This document shows, in pieces, positions 22,492 through 34,336 of a stretch of 64,000 nucleotides of DNA (position 1 is the first letter of the stretch; every line of letters starts with the position of its first letter). Source of the DNA: Nocardia sp. BMG51109 (GTDB lineage Bacteria; Actinomycetota; Actinomycetes; Mycobacteriales; Mycobacteriaceae); the NCBI RefSeq assembly GCF_000526215.1, contig NZ_JAFQ01000004.1:806001-870000 (forward strand). The letters run 5' to 3'. The notes beneath the pieces were generated by a model. It saw only the letters and a program-made list of their open reading frames with translations. It was not told the origin of the DNA and did not search any database. The position numbers and the translations under genes were made by a program.

Positions 22492-23315
22492 ACGAACCGG
22501 AATACCACGAAAGTTCCGACCGCTCCACGGAACTCGTGGCACGACCGCCGGGCGAACTGGTGAAAACCGATGCCGCACGGTGGTATTCGCCCGTGCGCAC
22601 CGCGACGGGTGTTGCGCGGGTGGCACTCTCGGCGGTGACGGAGGCCACCGCGTGGGGCGTGGGCACCGCCGCCGGAGTGGCCGACACCGTGGTGCGCGGC
22701 AGTATGGCCGGGCGGCCGCCGCGGGACGTGTTGTCGGAAGCCGGTGAGCAGGTGCGGGGTTCGGTGCGGCGGGCACTCGGCATTCCTCCGTCCGGCGAGC
22801 GCCCCGAGCACGGGCCGACGCCGAACCTGCGCGAGCGCGGCGCCGAACTGCTGCGGCTGTCGGCCGCCGTGCAGCCCGACGAGACCGAACATCCGGCCTT
22901 CGCGCGCATGCTGTCCGAGCTGGCCCCGGACGAGGCGCGCATCCTGCGGTTCCTGTACCTCGACGGGGCGCAGCCCGCGCTGGACATCCGCACCGGGCGG
23001 CCGCTGAGTTCGGGCGCGCAGCGGATCGAGCCGGGGCTCAACATGATCGGCGAGGACGCCGCGGTGGGCGTTCCCGAGCGGGTCGGCTCCTACCTCACCA
23101 ACCTGCGGCGGCTGGGCCTGATCGAGTCGACGCGCGATCCGCTCGACAATCCCGCCCGCTATCAACTGCTGGAGTCCCAGCCCGAGGTCCGCCGCCTGCT
23201 GAAGCGAACGGGTTTCGGCACCAAGATCTTCTACCGCAGCATCGCCCTCACCGGCTTCGGCACCGAATTCGTCCGCACCTGTCTCCCGGTTCCACCGCTG
23301 GACGAGGCGCTGTGA
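22482..23315 (+). CDS. DUF4393 (Abi-alpha-like) protein, copy 2
   Basis: A 277-residue paralogue of the protein encoded at 20,110-20,994. Shared landmarks include ELAPDEARILRFLYLDGAQPA, DIRTGRPLSSGAQRI, SYLTNLRRLGLIES and LTGFGTEFVRTC. Its N-terminal half is again Ala/Gly-rich (GVARVALSAVTEATAWGVGT). It begins inside the end of the DUF445 gene (ATG; an in-frame GTG two codons on would give a GTGA overlap). A DUF445 gene flanked by two related DUF4393 genes suggests a physical complex or a duplicated envelope function. This is an inference. Confidence 0.82.
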   Translation: MGVNEPEYHESSDRSTELVARPPGELVKTDAARWYSPVRTATGVARVALSAVTEATAWGVGTAAGVADTVVRGSMAGRPPRDVLSEAGEQVRGSVRRALGIPPSGERPEHGPTPNLRERGAELLRLSAAVQPDETEHPAFARMLSELAPDEARILRFLYLDGAQPALDIRTGRPLSSGAQRIEPGLNMIGEDAAVGVPERVGSYLTNLRRLGLIESTRDPLDNPARYQLLESQPEVRRLLKRTGFGTKIFYRSIALTGFGTEFVRTCLPVPPLDEAL

Positions 23316-23422
23316 TCCGACCTGCTGCCGACATCGCGGCACCACCGCGGGCAGCGTCATTCCGGCAGCGGCAGGCCGTCTTCCGGCCCACAACACCTCG
23401 CCACCCGGCCCACAACACACCT

Positions 23423-23598
23423 CGTCATTCCGGCAGGCTTTCGGCCGGAATCCGCACCTACCTCCGCGGTGGATCCCGGCCGAAAGCGCGTCGGGATGAC
23501 GAGGGATTAGAGCCACCGGGATGACGAGAGGCTAAAGCCACCGGGATGACGAGGGGGCCAGAGCCGCCGGGCTGATGGGAGGGCCAGAGCCGCCGGTT
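23423..23598. repeat. Long imperfect palindrome followed by a 25-bp tandem array
   Basis: The left arm at 23,423-23,448 (starting CGTCATTCCGGC, ending CTTTCGGCCGG) and the right arm at 23,476-23,501 (starting CCGGCCGAAAG, ending GGGATGACG) match at 22 of 26 positions across a 27-bp loop. From about 23,492 to 23,593 there are four tandem units of about 25 bp built on CGGGATGACGAG and TAGAGCCAC or a close variant. A further partial copy of the arm lies near 23,355. The element fills the 284-bp gap between the convergent DUF4393 and ABC-F genes and looks like a REP or small palindromic element. It could also act as a bidirectional terminator. Confidence 0.8.
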
Positions 23599-23599
23599 A

Positions 23600-25402
<1,803 letters not shown>

Positions 25403-25644
25403 GAATCCTTCTGCGCTGATGTCGGCGATTACCGCATGCCAGCGTACCGATCGGCTGGAACGCTCCCGCCGAGCAGGCACGGCTCGCCGCGCCGGACATG
25501 GTGCGGAGGGGCGGACACGGTGCGGACGCCAGGCGTGACGCGGGATACGGGCGTGACGCGGGACATCGGACATGACGCGAGACGCCGGGCCGGTACGGGT
25601 GCCGGACGCGGTGCGCGGGACCTCGGACATGACGCACAGAACGT

Positions 25645-25777
25645 CGGACGCGGTGCGGAACGTCGGACGCGGTGCGGAACGTCGGACACGGTGCGGGACG
25701 CCGGACACGGCGCGGGACGCCGGACACGGCGCGGGACGCCGGACACGGCGCGGGACGCCGGACACGGCGCAAGACGC
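25645..25777. repeat. 19-bp tandem array abutting the ispE stop codon
   Basis: Seven units of exactly 19 bp follow each other, of the form CGGACACGGCGCGGGACGC with earlier units carrying GCGGTGCGGAACGT. A degenerate eighth unit ends at the ispE stop. Looser relatives extend back to about 25,490, so nearly the whole 392-bp gap between the ABC-F start and ispE is repeat-derived. Nineteen is not a multiple of three, so all frames stay open and produce spurious coding signals. There are no spacers, so it is not a CRISPR. Confidence 0.88.
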
Positions 25778-25794
25778 CGACAGTGGTGCGGGGG

Positions 25795-26727
25795 TCAGGC
25801 GTGGTGCGGAGGGTCACCGACCACGCGGGCGCCCGGGACCGGCCCGGCGGCGGTGCGGACGCTGCGGCTGACACCCGCGCCGGACAGCTCGGCGGCGACC
25901 GACACGGCGGCCTCCGCGCTCTCGCACAGGAAGGCGCACGTGGGCCCCGAGCCCGAGACGATTCCGGCGAGGGCGCCCGCCGTCACGCCGGCGCGCAGCG
26001 TGCGGCGCAGCTCCGGTTTCAGCGACAGCGCCGCGGCCTGCAGATCGTTACCCAGCAACGGGGCCAGCAGCCGCGGTTCGCCGGAGGCCAGCGCCTGTAG
26101 CAGTTGCTGCGGCTCGCCCAGTCGCGGTGGATCGCCCTGCTCGCGCAGGCGGTCCAGTTCCCCGTACACCCCCGGCGTGGACAGTCCGCCCTTGGCCAGC
26201 GCCAGCACCCAGTGAAAGCTGCTGCGGGACAACACCGGTAGCAGTTTCTCGCCGCGACCCCGGCCCAGCGCCGTGCCGCCGGCCAGGGCGAAGGGCACAT
26301 CGCTGCCGAGTTCGGCGGCCACCGCCGCCAGCTCGTCGCGCGACAGGCCCAGATCCCACAGCTCGTTCAGCCCGACCAGCGACGCCGCCGCGTCGGCACT
26401 GCCGCCGGCCATTCCGCCCGCGACCGGGATGCCCTTGCGGATCGAGATCTCCACCAGCGGCGCCCGGCCGGCCAGATGTGCCAGCCGCACCGCGGCCTTC
26501 GACACGAGATTCGTCCGGTCGGTCGGCACCTCCGCGGCGCCCTCGCCGCTCACCCGTACCGTCAGCGAGGCAGCGGGCGCGATCTCCACATCGTCACTCA
26601 GCGACAGCGCCTGGAATACCGTGGTGAGCTCGTGGTACCCATCGGCACGCGGATCACCCACCCCGAGGTGCAGATTCACCTTCGACGGGGCCCGCACGAC
26701 CACGGGACTGGGCACAACGGAAAGCAC
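25795..26727 (-). CDS. ispE: 4-diphosphocytidyl-2-C-methyl-D-erythritol kinase
   Basis: IspE is the GHMP kinase of the MEP isoprenoid pathway. The protein of about 310 residues has [23 protein letters not shown] (substrate region), the ATP loop [20 protein letters not shown] and the C-terminal [13 protein letters not shown]. The start is uncertain. The GTG encoding [11 protein letters not shown] is preferred, since homologues begin close to it; an ATG 11 codons upstream is possible but would lie nearer the CsoR-type operator. In mycobacteria ispE follows ksgA directly; here about 4 kb of plus-strand genes separate them. Confidence 0.94.
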   Translation of the reverse strand: MLSVVPSPVVVRAPSKVNLHLGVGDPRADGYHELTTVFQALSLSDDVEIAPAASLTVRVSGEGAAEVPTDRTNLVSKAAVRLAHLAGRAPLVEISIRKGIPVAGGMAGGSADAAASLVGLNELWDLGLSRDELAAVAAELGSDVPFALAGGTALGRGRGEKLLPVLSRSSFHWVLALAKGGLSTPGVYGELDRLREQGDPPRLGEPQQLLQALASGEPRLLAPLLGNDLQAAALSLKPELRRTLRAGVTAGALAGIVSGSGPTCAFLCESAEAAVSVAAELSGAGVSRSVRTAAGPVPGARVVGDPPHHA

Positions 26728-26812
26728 GAGCCCCAAGCGTAATGCGCAGGGCCGACACATGCTGGCGCGGCGGCCACCCGGCTCGGCCCGGCGCCCCGGA
26801 TCGCTTGCGTCA

Positions 26813-26831
26813 GGTACCCAAGGGGGGTACC
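26813..26831. promoter_or_regulatory. CsoR-type copper operator
   Basis: GGTACCCAAGGGGGGTACC is a palindrome with 7-bp arms and a GC-rich centre, matching the TACCC..GGGTA pattern bound by copper-sensing CsoR repressors. It lies about 57 bp before copZ. A second inverted repeat, CTTGATCAATCAAG (26,831-26,844), and a further half-site, GGATACCCCC, follow. No csoR gene is seen in the window, so the regulator must be encoded elsewhere. Function is inferred from sequence and position. Confidence 0.72.
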
Positions 26832-26887
26832 TTGATCAATCAAGGGATACCCCCTCACCGTATAGAAGACGAGCGAAGGAGTCGACC

Positions 26888-27094
26888 ATGGCCACCAGCA
26901 CCTACACCGTCACCGGAATGACCTGCGGCCACTGCGTGGCGTCGGTGCGGGAGGAGATCGGCAGGATCGACGGAGTCACCGGCGTCGACGTGGACCTCGC
27001 CAGCGGTCGCGTGCAGGTGGAGTCGGCCGCGCCGATCGCCGACGCCGAGGTCGCGGCCGCCGTCGACGAGGCGGGATACCAGGTGGCGAGCTGA
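26888..27094 (+). CDS. copZ: Copper chaperone, HMA domain (CopZ)
   Basis: A 68-residue single HMA domain that carries Cu(I) to the CopA ATPase. The metal motif is GMTCGHCVASV (M-T-C-x-x-C), followed by DVDLASGRVQVES and a C-terminal DEAGYQV, giving the whole beta-alpha-beta-beta-alpha-beta fold. The ATG follows a GAAGGAG site. Its TGA overlaps the next ATG by one base. It is the first gene of the copper unit behind the CsoR-type palindrome. Confidence 0.95.
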   Translation: MATSTYTVTGMTCGHCVASVREEIGRIDGVTGVDVDLASGRVQVESAAPIADAEVAAAVDEAGYQVAS

Positions 27095-28008
27095 TGAACG
27101 ACAGGCTGAAGTTCGCCGCCTTCGGCGGCGGGCTGGTCGTGCTGTTCGGGGCCGCGCTCGGCATCGGCGCCCTGGTGGGCGAGCCGGCCGCGCCGGCCGC
27201 CGAGCACGGCCACGCCTCGTCCGCGCGGCCGGACGAGGACACGGCCAGCGGCTTGCAGAGCAGCCGGTCGGGCTACACGCTGACCGACATCTCGGCCCCG
27301 GCCGAACCGAACCGTCCGGGCGTCCTGCGATTCCGGATCACCGGGCCCGACGGCAGGCCCGTCACGGCCTTCGAACCGCTGCACGACAAGCAACTGCACC
27401 TGATCGCGGTCCGCTCCGACACCACCGGCTACCGCCACGTCCATCCGGAACTCGGCCCGGACGGCACCTGGTCGATCGCGTGGAACTGGGCCGAACCCGG
27501 CACCTACCGGATCTTCGCCGACTTCTCCCCCGGCACGACCGCCGGCGACGGGCCCGGTGAACTGGTGCTGAGCCGGACGGTCGAGGTGGCCGGAGACGCG
27601 CCGCCGCATCCGCTGCCCGCCGTGTCGCGGACCGCCGACGTGGACGGCTACCGCATCGCGCTGGACGGCGATCTGTCCACGGCCGGAAGCGAGTTGCGCT
27701 TCACCGTGACCCGCGACGGCCGGCCGGTCACCGACCTCGAACCGTATCTCGGCGCCTACGCCCACCTGGTCGCGCTGCGCACGCCGGATCTGGAGTACCT
27801 GCACGTCCACCCCGAGGGCGACATCGGCACCACGCCGCCGGGGCCGCGGGTCGCCTTCCACGCCCAGGCGCCCGGCGCCGGCACCTACCGCCTGTACCTG
27901 GACTTCGCCCACGGCCGTGCCGTGCACACCGCGGAGTTCACGGTCGAATCGTCCACCGCCCCGGCCGTTTCGAGCGGCCACGAGGGGCACGGAGGAGACC
28001 ACCGATGA
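27094..28008 (+). CDS. Membrane-anchored His-rich protein of the copper operon
   Basis: A 304-residue protein with an N-terminal membrane segment ([20 protein letters not shown]) and no lipobox, so probably anchored facing outside. The exported part has two related beta-rich repeats. The first has [20 protein letters not shown] then [11 protein letters not shown]; the second has [20 protein letters not shown] then VHPEGDIG. Each ends in GTYRxFxDF or a close variant. The paired H..HxHP pattern and a His-rich tail ([10 protein letters not shown]) suggest copper binding. It is translationally coupled to copZ and copA. The family is often seen beside copper pumps in actinobacteria, but its biochemical role is not known to me. 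Confidence 0.8.
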   Translation: MNDRLKFAAFGGGLVVLFGAALGIGALVGEPAAPAAEHGHASSARPDEDTASGLQSSRSGYTLTDISAPAEPNRPGVLRFRITGPDGRPVTAFEPLHDKQLHLIAVRSDTTGYRHVHPELGPDGTWSIAWNWAEPGTYRIFADFSPGTTAGDGPGELVLSRTVEVAGDAPPHPLPAVSRTADVDGYRIALDGDLSTAGSELRFTVTRDGRPVTDLEPYLGAYAHLVALRTPDLEYLHVHPEGDIGTTPPGPRVAFHAQAPGAGTYRLYLDFAHGRAVHTAEFTVESSTAPAVSSGHEGHGGDHR

Positions 28009-30236
28009 GCGCGCCCACCGCACAGCACTCCGCCGAACTGGAGATCGGCGGCATGACCTGCGCCTCCTGCGCGGCCCGAATCGAGAAGAAGCTCAACCGG
28101 ATCGACGGCGTGAGCGCGACGGTGAACTACGCCACCGAGCGCGCGAGGGTCAGCTTCCCGGAGTCGGTGACACCGACGCAGCTGATCGACACGGTGGTGG
28201 GCACCGGGTACACCGCCCGGCTGCACGAGACGGCCGAAACCGCACGGCAGGAGGAGGATTCGGCCGCCTCCCCCGCGACACAGCTGCGCGACCGGCTGCT
28301 GGTCAGCCTGGCACTGACCGTTCCGGTCATCGCGATGGCGATGATCCCGGCGCTGCAATTCCGCAACTGGCAATGGCTTTCGCTCACCCTCGCGGCGCCG
28401 GTGGTGTGGTGGGGCGGCGCCGCCTTCCATCGCGCCGCGTGGGCCAATGCCCGGCATGCCGCGGCCACCATGGACACCCTGATCTCGCTGGGCACACTCG
28501 CCGCCTTCGGCTGGTCGGCCTACGCGCTGTTCCTCGGCGAGGCCGGAATGCCCGGTATGAAGCACGGTTTCAGCCTCGCCGTCGATCGGGGCGGCTCCGC
28601 GTCCGACATCTATCTCGAGGTCGCGGCGGGCGTGATCGTGTTCATCCTGGCCGGCCGGTACTTCGAGACCCGGGCCAAGGAGCGGGCCGGATCCGCGCTG
28701 CGGGCACTGCTGGAACTCGGGGCGCGGGACGTCTCGGTCCTGCGCGGCGACACCGAGATCCGTATTCCCGTAGCGCAATTGCGGGTCGGTGAGCTGTTCC
28801 TGGTGCGGCCCGGCGAGAAGGTGGCCACCGACGGCACCGTGGTGGAGGGCAATTCGGCGCTCGACGTCAGCATGCTGACCGGCGAGTCGATGCCCGTCGA
28901 GGCGGGCCCCGGCGACACGGTGGTCGGCGCCACCGTGAACGCCGGCGGGGTTCTCACGGTGCGCGCCACCCGGGTCGGCGCCGATACCCAGCTGGCGCAG
29001 ATGGCCGCGCTGGTCGAGGAGGCACAGAACGGCAAGGCCCCGGTGCAGCGGCTGGCCGACCGGATCTCCGCCGTCTTCGTCCCGATCGTTATCGCGCTGG
29101 CGGTGGGCACGCTGGGCTTCTGGCTCGGCACGGGCACCTCGGTGGCCACCGCGTTCGGGGCGGCGGTCGCGGTGCTGATCATCGCCTGCCCGTGCGCCCT
29201 CGGCCTGGCCACCCCGACCGCGCTGCTGGTCGGCACCGGCCGCGGCGCCCAGCTGGGCATCCTGATCAAGGGCCCGCAGGTGCTGGAGTCGACGCGGCGC
29301 ATCGATACCGTGGTACTGGACAAGACCGGCACCGTCACGACCGGGAAAATGACTCTCGCCGAGGTGGTTCCGGGGGACGGCACCGAGACCGAGGAACTGC
29401 TGGCCGTCGCGGCGGCGGTGGAGCACGGCTCCGAACATCCCGTCGCCCGGGCGGTGGTCGCCGGGGCCAAGGACCGCGGCCTGTCGATCGATCCGGTCGA
29501 ACAGTTCACCAGCCACGGGGGCAAGGGTGTGCAGGGGCTGGTCGGCGGGCGCGCCGTGGTCATCGGCCGCACCGAACTGCTCGACGACCGGTCGATCGCC
29601 CTGCCCGCCGCGCTGACCGAGGCGAAAACGCAGGCGGAGGAGGCCGGGCAGACGGCCGTCGTGGTGGCCTGGGACGGCACCGCCCGGGGCGTACTGGTGA
29701 TCGCCGACGCGATCAAACCGACCAGCGCCGAGGCGATTTCGGATCTCCGGGCGCTCGGCCTGACCCCGGTCCTGCTGACCGGCGACAATGCCGCCGCGGC
29801 CCGGACGGTCGCCGACCGGGTCGGCATCGACGAGGTGATCGCCGAGGTGCTGCCCGGCGAGAAGCTGGACGCGGTGCGACGGTTGCAGGACCGCGGCCGG
29901 GTGGTCGCCATGGTCGGCGACGGCGTCAACGACGCGGCCGCGCTCGCCGGTGCCGATCTGGGCCTGGCCATGGGCACCGGCACCGATGTGGCCATCGAGG
30001 CCGGGGACATCACGCTGGTGCGCGGCGACCTGCGCACCGTGGCCGTCGCGATCCGGCTGTCGCGGGCGACCCTGCGCACCATCAAGGGCAATCTGTTCTG
30101 GGCGTTCGGCTACAACGTGGCGGCGCTACCGCTGGCCGCGGCCGGACTGCTGAACCCGATGCTCGCGGGCGCCGCCATGGCCCTGTCCAGCGTCTTCGTG
30201 GTCAGCAACAGCCTGCGGCTGCGCTCGTTCCGCTGA
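28005..30236 (+). CDS. copA: Copper-exporting P1B-type ATPase
   Basis: A 743-residue heavy-metal P-type ATPase. One N-terminal HMA domain carries [12 protein letters not shown]. Eight membrane helices are expected; the sixth carries the Cu(I) motif ACPCALG. The phosphorylation site is DKTGTVTTG, the actuator loop has [10 protein letters not shown], the nucleotide domain has EHGSEHPVA, and the hinge is [13 protein letters not shown]-terminal membrane helices carry the [10 protein letters not shown] and [16 protein letters not shown] segments seen in CopA proteins. The start overlaps the preceding stop (ATGA) after GGAGGAG. Confidence 0.96.
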   Translation: MSAPTAQHSAELEIGGMTCASCAARIEKKLNRIDGVSATVNYATERARVSFPESVTPTQLIDTVVGTGYTARLHETAETARQEEDSAASPATQLRDRLLVSLALTVPVIAMAMIPALQFRNWQWLSLTLAAPVVWWGGAAFHRAAWANARHAAATMDTLISLGTLAAFGWSAYALFLGEAGMPGMKHGFSLAVDRGGSASDIYLEVAAGVIVFILAGRYFETRAKERAGSALRALLELGARDVSVLRGDTEIRIPVAQLRVGELFLVRPGEKVATDGTVVEGNSALDVSMLTGESMPVEAGPGDTVVGATVNAGGVLTVRATRVGADTQLAQMAALVEEAQNGKAPVQRLADRISAVFVPIVIALAVGTLGFWLGTGTSVATAFGAAVAVLIIACPCALGLATPTALLVGTGRGAQLGILIKGPQVLESTRRIDTVVLDKTGTVTTGKMTLAEVVPGDGTETEELLAVAAAVEHGSEHPVARAVVAGAKDRGLSIDPVEQFTSHGGKGVQGLVGGRAVVIGRTELLDDRSIALPAALTEAKTQAEEAGQTAVVVAWDGTARGVLVIADAIKPTSAEAISDLRALGLTPVLLTGDNAAAARTVADRVGIDEVIAEVLPGEKLDAVRRLQDRGRVVAMVGDGVNDAAALAGADLGLAMGTGTDVAIEAGDITLVRGDLRTVAVAIRLSRATLRTIKGNLFWAFGYNVAALPLAAAGLLNPMLAGAAMALSSVFVVSNSLRLRSFR

Positions 30237-30262
30237 GCACCGGCTCCGCGCCGCGGCGGCGC

Positions 30263-30862
30263 ATGGCAGACTCCCTACCCGTGACATCCGCCAGCGGCCC
30301 CGAAGCACCGCCCACCGTCGCCGAGTACCTGACCGCCGCCGGTGTGGCGGCCACGCCCGTCACGCCCGGCCATGCCGGTGCCCCGGTCGTCGCGATCGGG
30401 GTTCCGGACGGCTGGCGCGAGATGGCCGCGGAGAACTTCCCGGGCACCTATGCCGTCTGGGCCCAGCCGCCGGCCGACGGCTGGGCCGACAACGCCGTGG
30501 TGCTGATGCTGCGCCTGTCCCGGGCGGTGGATGCGGAGACGCTGCTCGCCTGCGGGTTCACCGACGCGCGTCAACTGCATCAGTGGCACGAGCTGGACAC
30601 CCACATGGGGCGGTTCGGCGGTCATCCCTCGGCCGCCATCACGGGAACGTATGTCGTTGCGGCACTGACCCTGTGGGCCTACAACCGCTACACGATCGTC
30701 GACGTCGACGGCGACCAGTACCTGATCCAGCTGACCGTCACGACCCGCGCCGACCACGACGGCGCCGACGCCGACACCGTCGTCGCCGGACTCACGTTCG
30801 GTCTCCCCGCCGCACCCCGGGTATCCATGCCGAACACCCCGGCCACACCCGAACAGAACTAG
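30263..30862 (+). CDS. LpqN/LpqT-family protein
   Basis: A 199-residue protein resembling the mycobacterial LpqN/LpqT family. It contains TVAEYLTAAGVAATPVTPG, IGVPDGWREMAAENFPGTYAVW, LSRAVDAETLLACGFTDAR and YLIQLTVTTRADHDG. Classical members are lipoproteins, but no signal peptide or lipobox is visible here, so this copy appears cytosolic. The M. tuberculosis relative lpqT (Rv1016c) lies in the same chromosomal block. The ATG at 30,263 is chosen; a GTG six codons on is an alternative. It follows copA by 26 bp but its function is probably unrelated to copper. Confidence 0.78.
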   Translation: MADSLPVTSASGPEAPPTVAEYLTAAGVAATPVTPGHAGAPVVAIGVPDGWREMAAENFPGTYAVWAQPPADGWADNAVVLMLRLSRAVDAETLLACGFTDARQLHQWHELDTHMGRFGGHPSAAITGTYVVAALTLWAYNRYTIVDVDGDQYLIQLTVTTRADHDGADADTVVAGLTFGLPAAPRVSMPNTPATPEQN

Positions 30863-30922
30863 GCTGGGAGCACCGTCGACGGAATAGGTCGAGCGCGTTG
30901 CGGTTTCGAATCCGGCGCGCCG

Positions 30923-31804
30923 TCAGAACGGCCGGGCCAGGCGGACGTAGGCCGCGGTGTCGAGGGTTTCGCCGCGGGCGCCGGGATCGATACCGGCGGC
31001 GACGAGGCGCTGTTCGGCTCGGGCCGGAGAGCCCGCCCATCCCGCGAGGGCGGCGCGTAAGGTCTTGCGGCGCTGGGCGAATGCGGCGTCGACGACATCG
31101 AAGACCCGCTGCCGGAACGCGGCGTCCTGCGGCCACGGCGGCTCGGTGAAGCGTTCGACCCGGACCAGGCCGGACTCGACCTGCGGGACGGGCCAGAACA
31201 CCTGACGCCCCACGGCTCCCGCGCGCCGGACGGTGCCGAAGAAGCCGGCCTTCACGCTCGGAACGCCGTACACCCGCGACCCCGGCTCGGCCGCCAGCCG
31301 GTCGGCCACCTCGGCCTGCACCATCACCAGAGCCGTTGCGAGGCCGGGAAGTTCGGACAACAGCCGGAGCAGCACCGGCACCGCGACGTTGTACGGCAGA
31401 TTGGCCACCAGCGCGGTCGGAGCGGCGGGAAGTTCGGCGGCCTCGAAGCGCAAGGCGTCGGCCTCCACCACCGACAACCGCTCGGCCAGGCCGGGGGCGC
31501 GATCGGCCACGGTATTCGGAAGATGCCGCGCCAGAACGGGATCGATCTCCACCGCGACCACCCGGTCCACCACGTCCAGCAGCGCCAGCGTCAACGACCC
31601 CAGCCCGGGCCCGACCTCGAGCACCACATCCTCGCGACCCACGCCGGCCGCGGAGACGATCCGGCGCACCGTATTCGCATCGTGCACAAAGTTCTGCCCG
31701 AGCTGCTTGGTGGGCCGCACCCCGAACCGCTCCGCCAGCACCCGAACCTCGGCGGGACCGAGCAGTTCGGCCTGACCGCGAGCGACGAAGGGGGGTTCGG
31801 GCAC
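30923..31804 (-). CDS. ksgA: 16S rRNA (adenine1518/1519-N6) dimethyltransferase
   Basis: KsgA (RsmA) dimethylates the two adjacent adenines of the 16S 3' helix. The 293-residue product has [12 protein letters not shown], the SAM motif [12 protein letters not shown], the catalytic NLPYNVAVP and [11 protein letters not shown]. The GTG start (encoding [10 protein letters not shown]) is chosen; the reading frame stays open upstream only because it runs through the hexanucleotide repeat and would add a poly-Ala segment. The usual rpfB-ksgA-ispE run is broken on both sides here. Confidence 0.95.
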   Translation of the reverse strand: MPEPPFVARGQAELLGPAEVRVLAERFGVRPTKQLGQNFVHDANTVRRIVSAAGVGREDVVLEVGPGLGSLTLALLDVVDRVVAVEIDPVLARHLPNTVADRAPGLAERLSVVEADALRFEAAELPAAPTALVANLPYNVAVPVLLRLLSELPGLATALVMVQAEVADRLAAEPGSRVYGVPSVKAGFFGTVRRAGAVGRQVFWPVPQVESGLVRVERFTEPPWPQDAAFRQRVFDVVDAAFAQRRKTLRAALAGWAGSPARAEQRLVAAGIDPGARGETLDTAAYVRLARPF

Positions 31805-31942
31805 GCGGGACAACCTACCAAGGCATCCGTCATCGCCCCGCGTCCGCATCCCGTACCGTTCGGGCACGACCTGCGTGAACGAGTACCGCGGCGAGCCGGG
31901 CACGCCCGGAACACCGCCCGCCCGAACGGAGCGTGGCACGGC

Positions 31943-32044
31943 GGCAGCGGCAGCGGCAGCGGCAGCGGCAGCGGCAGCGGCAGCGGCAGCGGCAGCGGCA
32001 GCGGCAGCGGCAGCGGCAGCGGCAGCGGCAGCGGCAGCGGCAGC
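31943..32044. repeat. Perfect hexanucleotide microsatellite, 17 copies of GGCAGC
   Basis: One hundred and two bases of uninterrupted GGCAGC lie in the 368-bp gap between the divergent ksgA and SDR starts. Because the unit is a multiple of three, it translates as poly-Ala, Gly-Ser or Arg-Gln runs in all six frames; none is believed to be expressed as protein. Perfection over 17 copies implies recent slippage and probable length variation between strains. It ends about 50 bp before the KstR-like palindrome. Confidence 0.95.
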
Positions 32045-32092
32045 GAGGGACGATCCCGTACCCGAGCGCACCCCGGGACGGCACATTGACGC

Positions 32093-32115
32093 AAACTAGT
32101 ACTCGTTCTAGTTTT
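32093..32115. promoter_or_regulatory. KstR-like palindrome upstream of the SDR gene
   Basis: The core CTAGTACTCGTTCTAG is an imperfect inverted repeat flanked by AAA and TTT, centred about 70 bp before the SDR start. It resembles the steroid-degradation operator of the TetR repressor KstR (TAGAAC..GTTCTA), with about two mismatches in the core. Similar palindromes are used by other TetR repressors of lipid genes, so the regulator is an inference. Confidence 0.55.
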
Positions 32116-32172
32116 CACGGGTACTGGTCGGTGGCACAGCGAGTTTCACCCACATGGTCGAAAGGACACGCA

Positions 32173-32937
32173 ATGCAGCGCAGATACGACGGACGGCGAG
32201 TGCTGGTCACCGGTGCCGGGTCGGGCATCGGCCGGGGGATCGCCCTGCGGCTGCTGGCCGAGGGCGCCACGCTGGCGGCCGCCGATATCGCCGAGGAGGG
32301 CCTGAAGGAGACCGCCGAGGCGGCGGGTGAGCACCGGTCCCGGCTGGAGACCGTGCGGGTCGACGTGTCCAGCCCCGATTCGGTGCGCGACGCGGTCGGC
32401 ACCGCCGTCGAATCCCTGGGCGGCCTGGACGTGCTGGTCAACGCGGCCGGCATCATGCGCACGGCGCATACCCACGAGATGCCGTTCGAGGCCTGGAACC
32501 AGGTGATCGGGGTGAACCTGACCGGAACCTTCCTGATGGTCCAGGCCGCCGTGCCGACGCTGCTGCAGGGCGACCACCCCGTGGTCGTGAACTTCTCCTC
32601 CACCTCGGCGTTCGGCGCGCACCCGTACATGGCCGCGTATTCGGCGTCCAAGGGCGGCGTGAACGCGATGACGCACGCCATCGCGCTGGAGTACGCCAAG
32701 CAGGGGCTGCGCGCGGTCAATATCGTGCCCGGCGGCATCACCACCGGCATCACCTCGAACCTGGAGACGCCGCCCGACGCCGATCCGAGCCTGTTCGCCC
32801 GGCTCATCGGCTGGCTGGACGGCGGCATGCTCGGCCGCCCCGAGGACGTCGCCGGCGTGGTCGCGATGGTCGCCTCCGAGGACGGCCGCTACATCACCGG
32901 CAGCGAGATCCGCGTCGACGGCGGCGCCCTGATGTGA
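32173..32937 (+). CDS. Short-chain dehydrogenase/reductase
   Basis: A 254-residue classical SDR. It has the NAD(P)-binding TGAGSGIGRG at residues 13-22, NAAG (VLVNAAGIM), catalytic Ser in NFSSTSAFG, the YxxxK pair in YSASKGGVNAM, and a C-terminal GSEIRVDGGAL typical of 3-oxoacyl-ACP-reductase-like SDRs. The acidic residue after the second strand (AAADIAEE) suggests NAD(H) preference. The substrate is unknown; the palindrome in front hints at steroid or lipid metabolism. The ATG follows AAAGGA. It has no close same-strand neighbours. Confidence 0.9.
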   Translation: MQRRYDGRRVLVTGAGSGIGRGIALRLLAEGATLAAADIAEEGLKETAEAAGEHRSRLETVRVDVSSPDSVRDAVGTAVESLGGLDVLVNAAGIMRTAHTHEMPFEAWNQVIGVNLTGTFLMVQAAVPTLLQGDHPVVVNFSSTSAFGAHPYMAAYSASKGGVNAMTHAIALEYAKQGLRAVNIVPGGITTGITSNLETPPDADPSLFARLIGWLDGGMLGRPEDVAGVVAMVASEDGRYITGSEIRVDGGALM

Positions 32938-32989
32938 ATGCCCAGCCGATGACGCTCAGCCGATGATGACGCTCAACTGATGCCGACGC

Positions 32990-34336
<1,347 letters not shown>

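Noticed and set aside
25645..25777. CRISPR array
   Set aside because: Units are contiguous 19-mers with no spacers and no cas genes are near.
31875..32099. Poly-Ala, Gly-Ser and Arg-Gln coding frames through the GGCAGC repeat
   Set aside because: The hexamer is open in all six frames; none has a ribosome site or conserved flanking protein.
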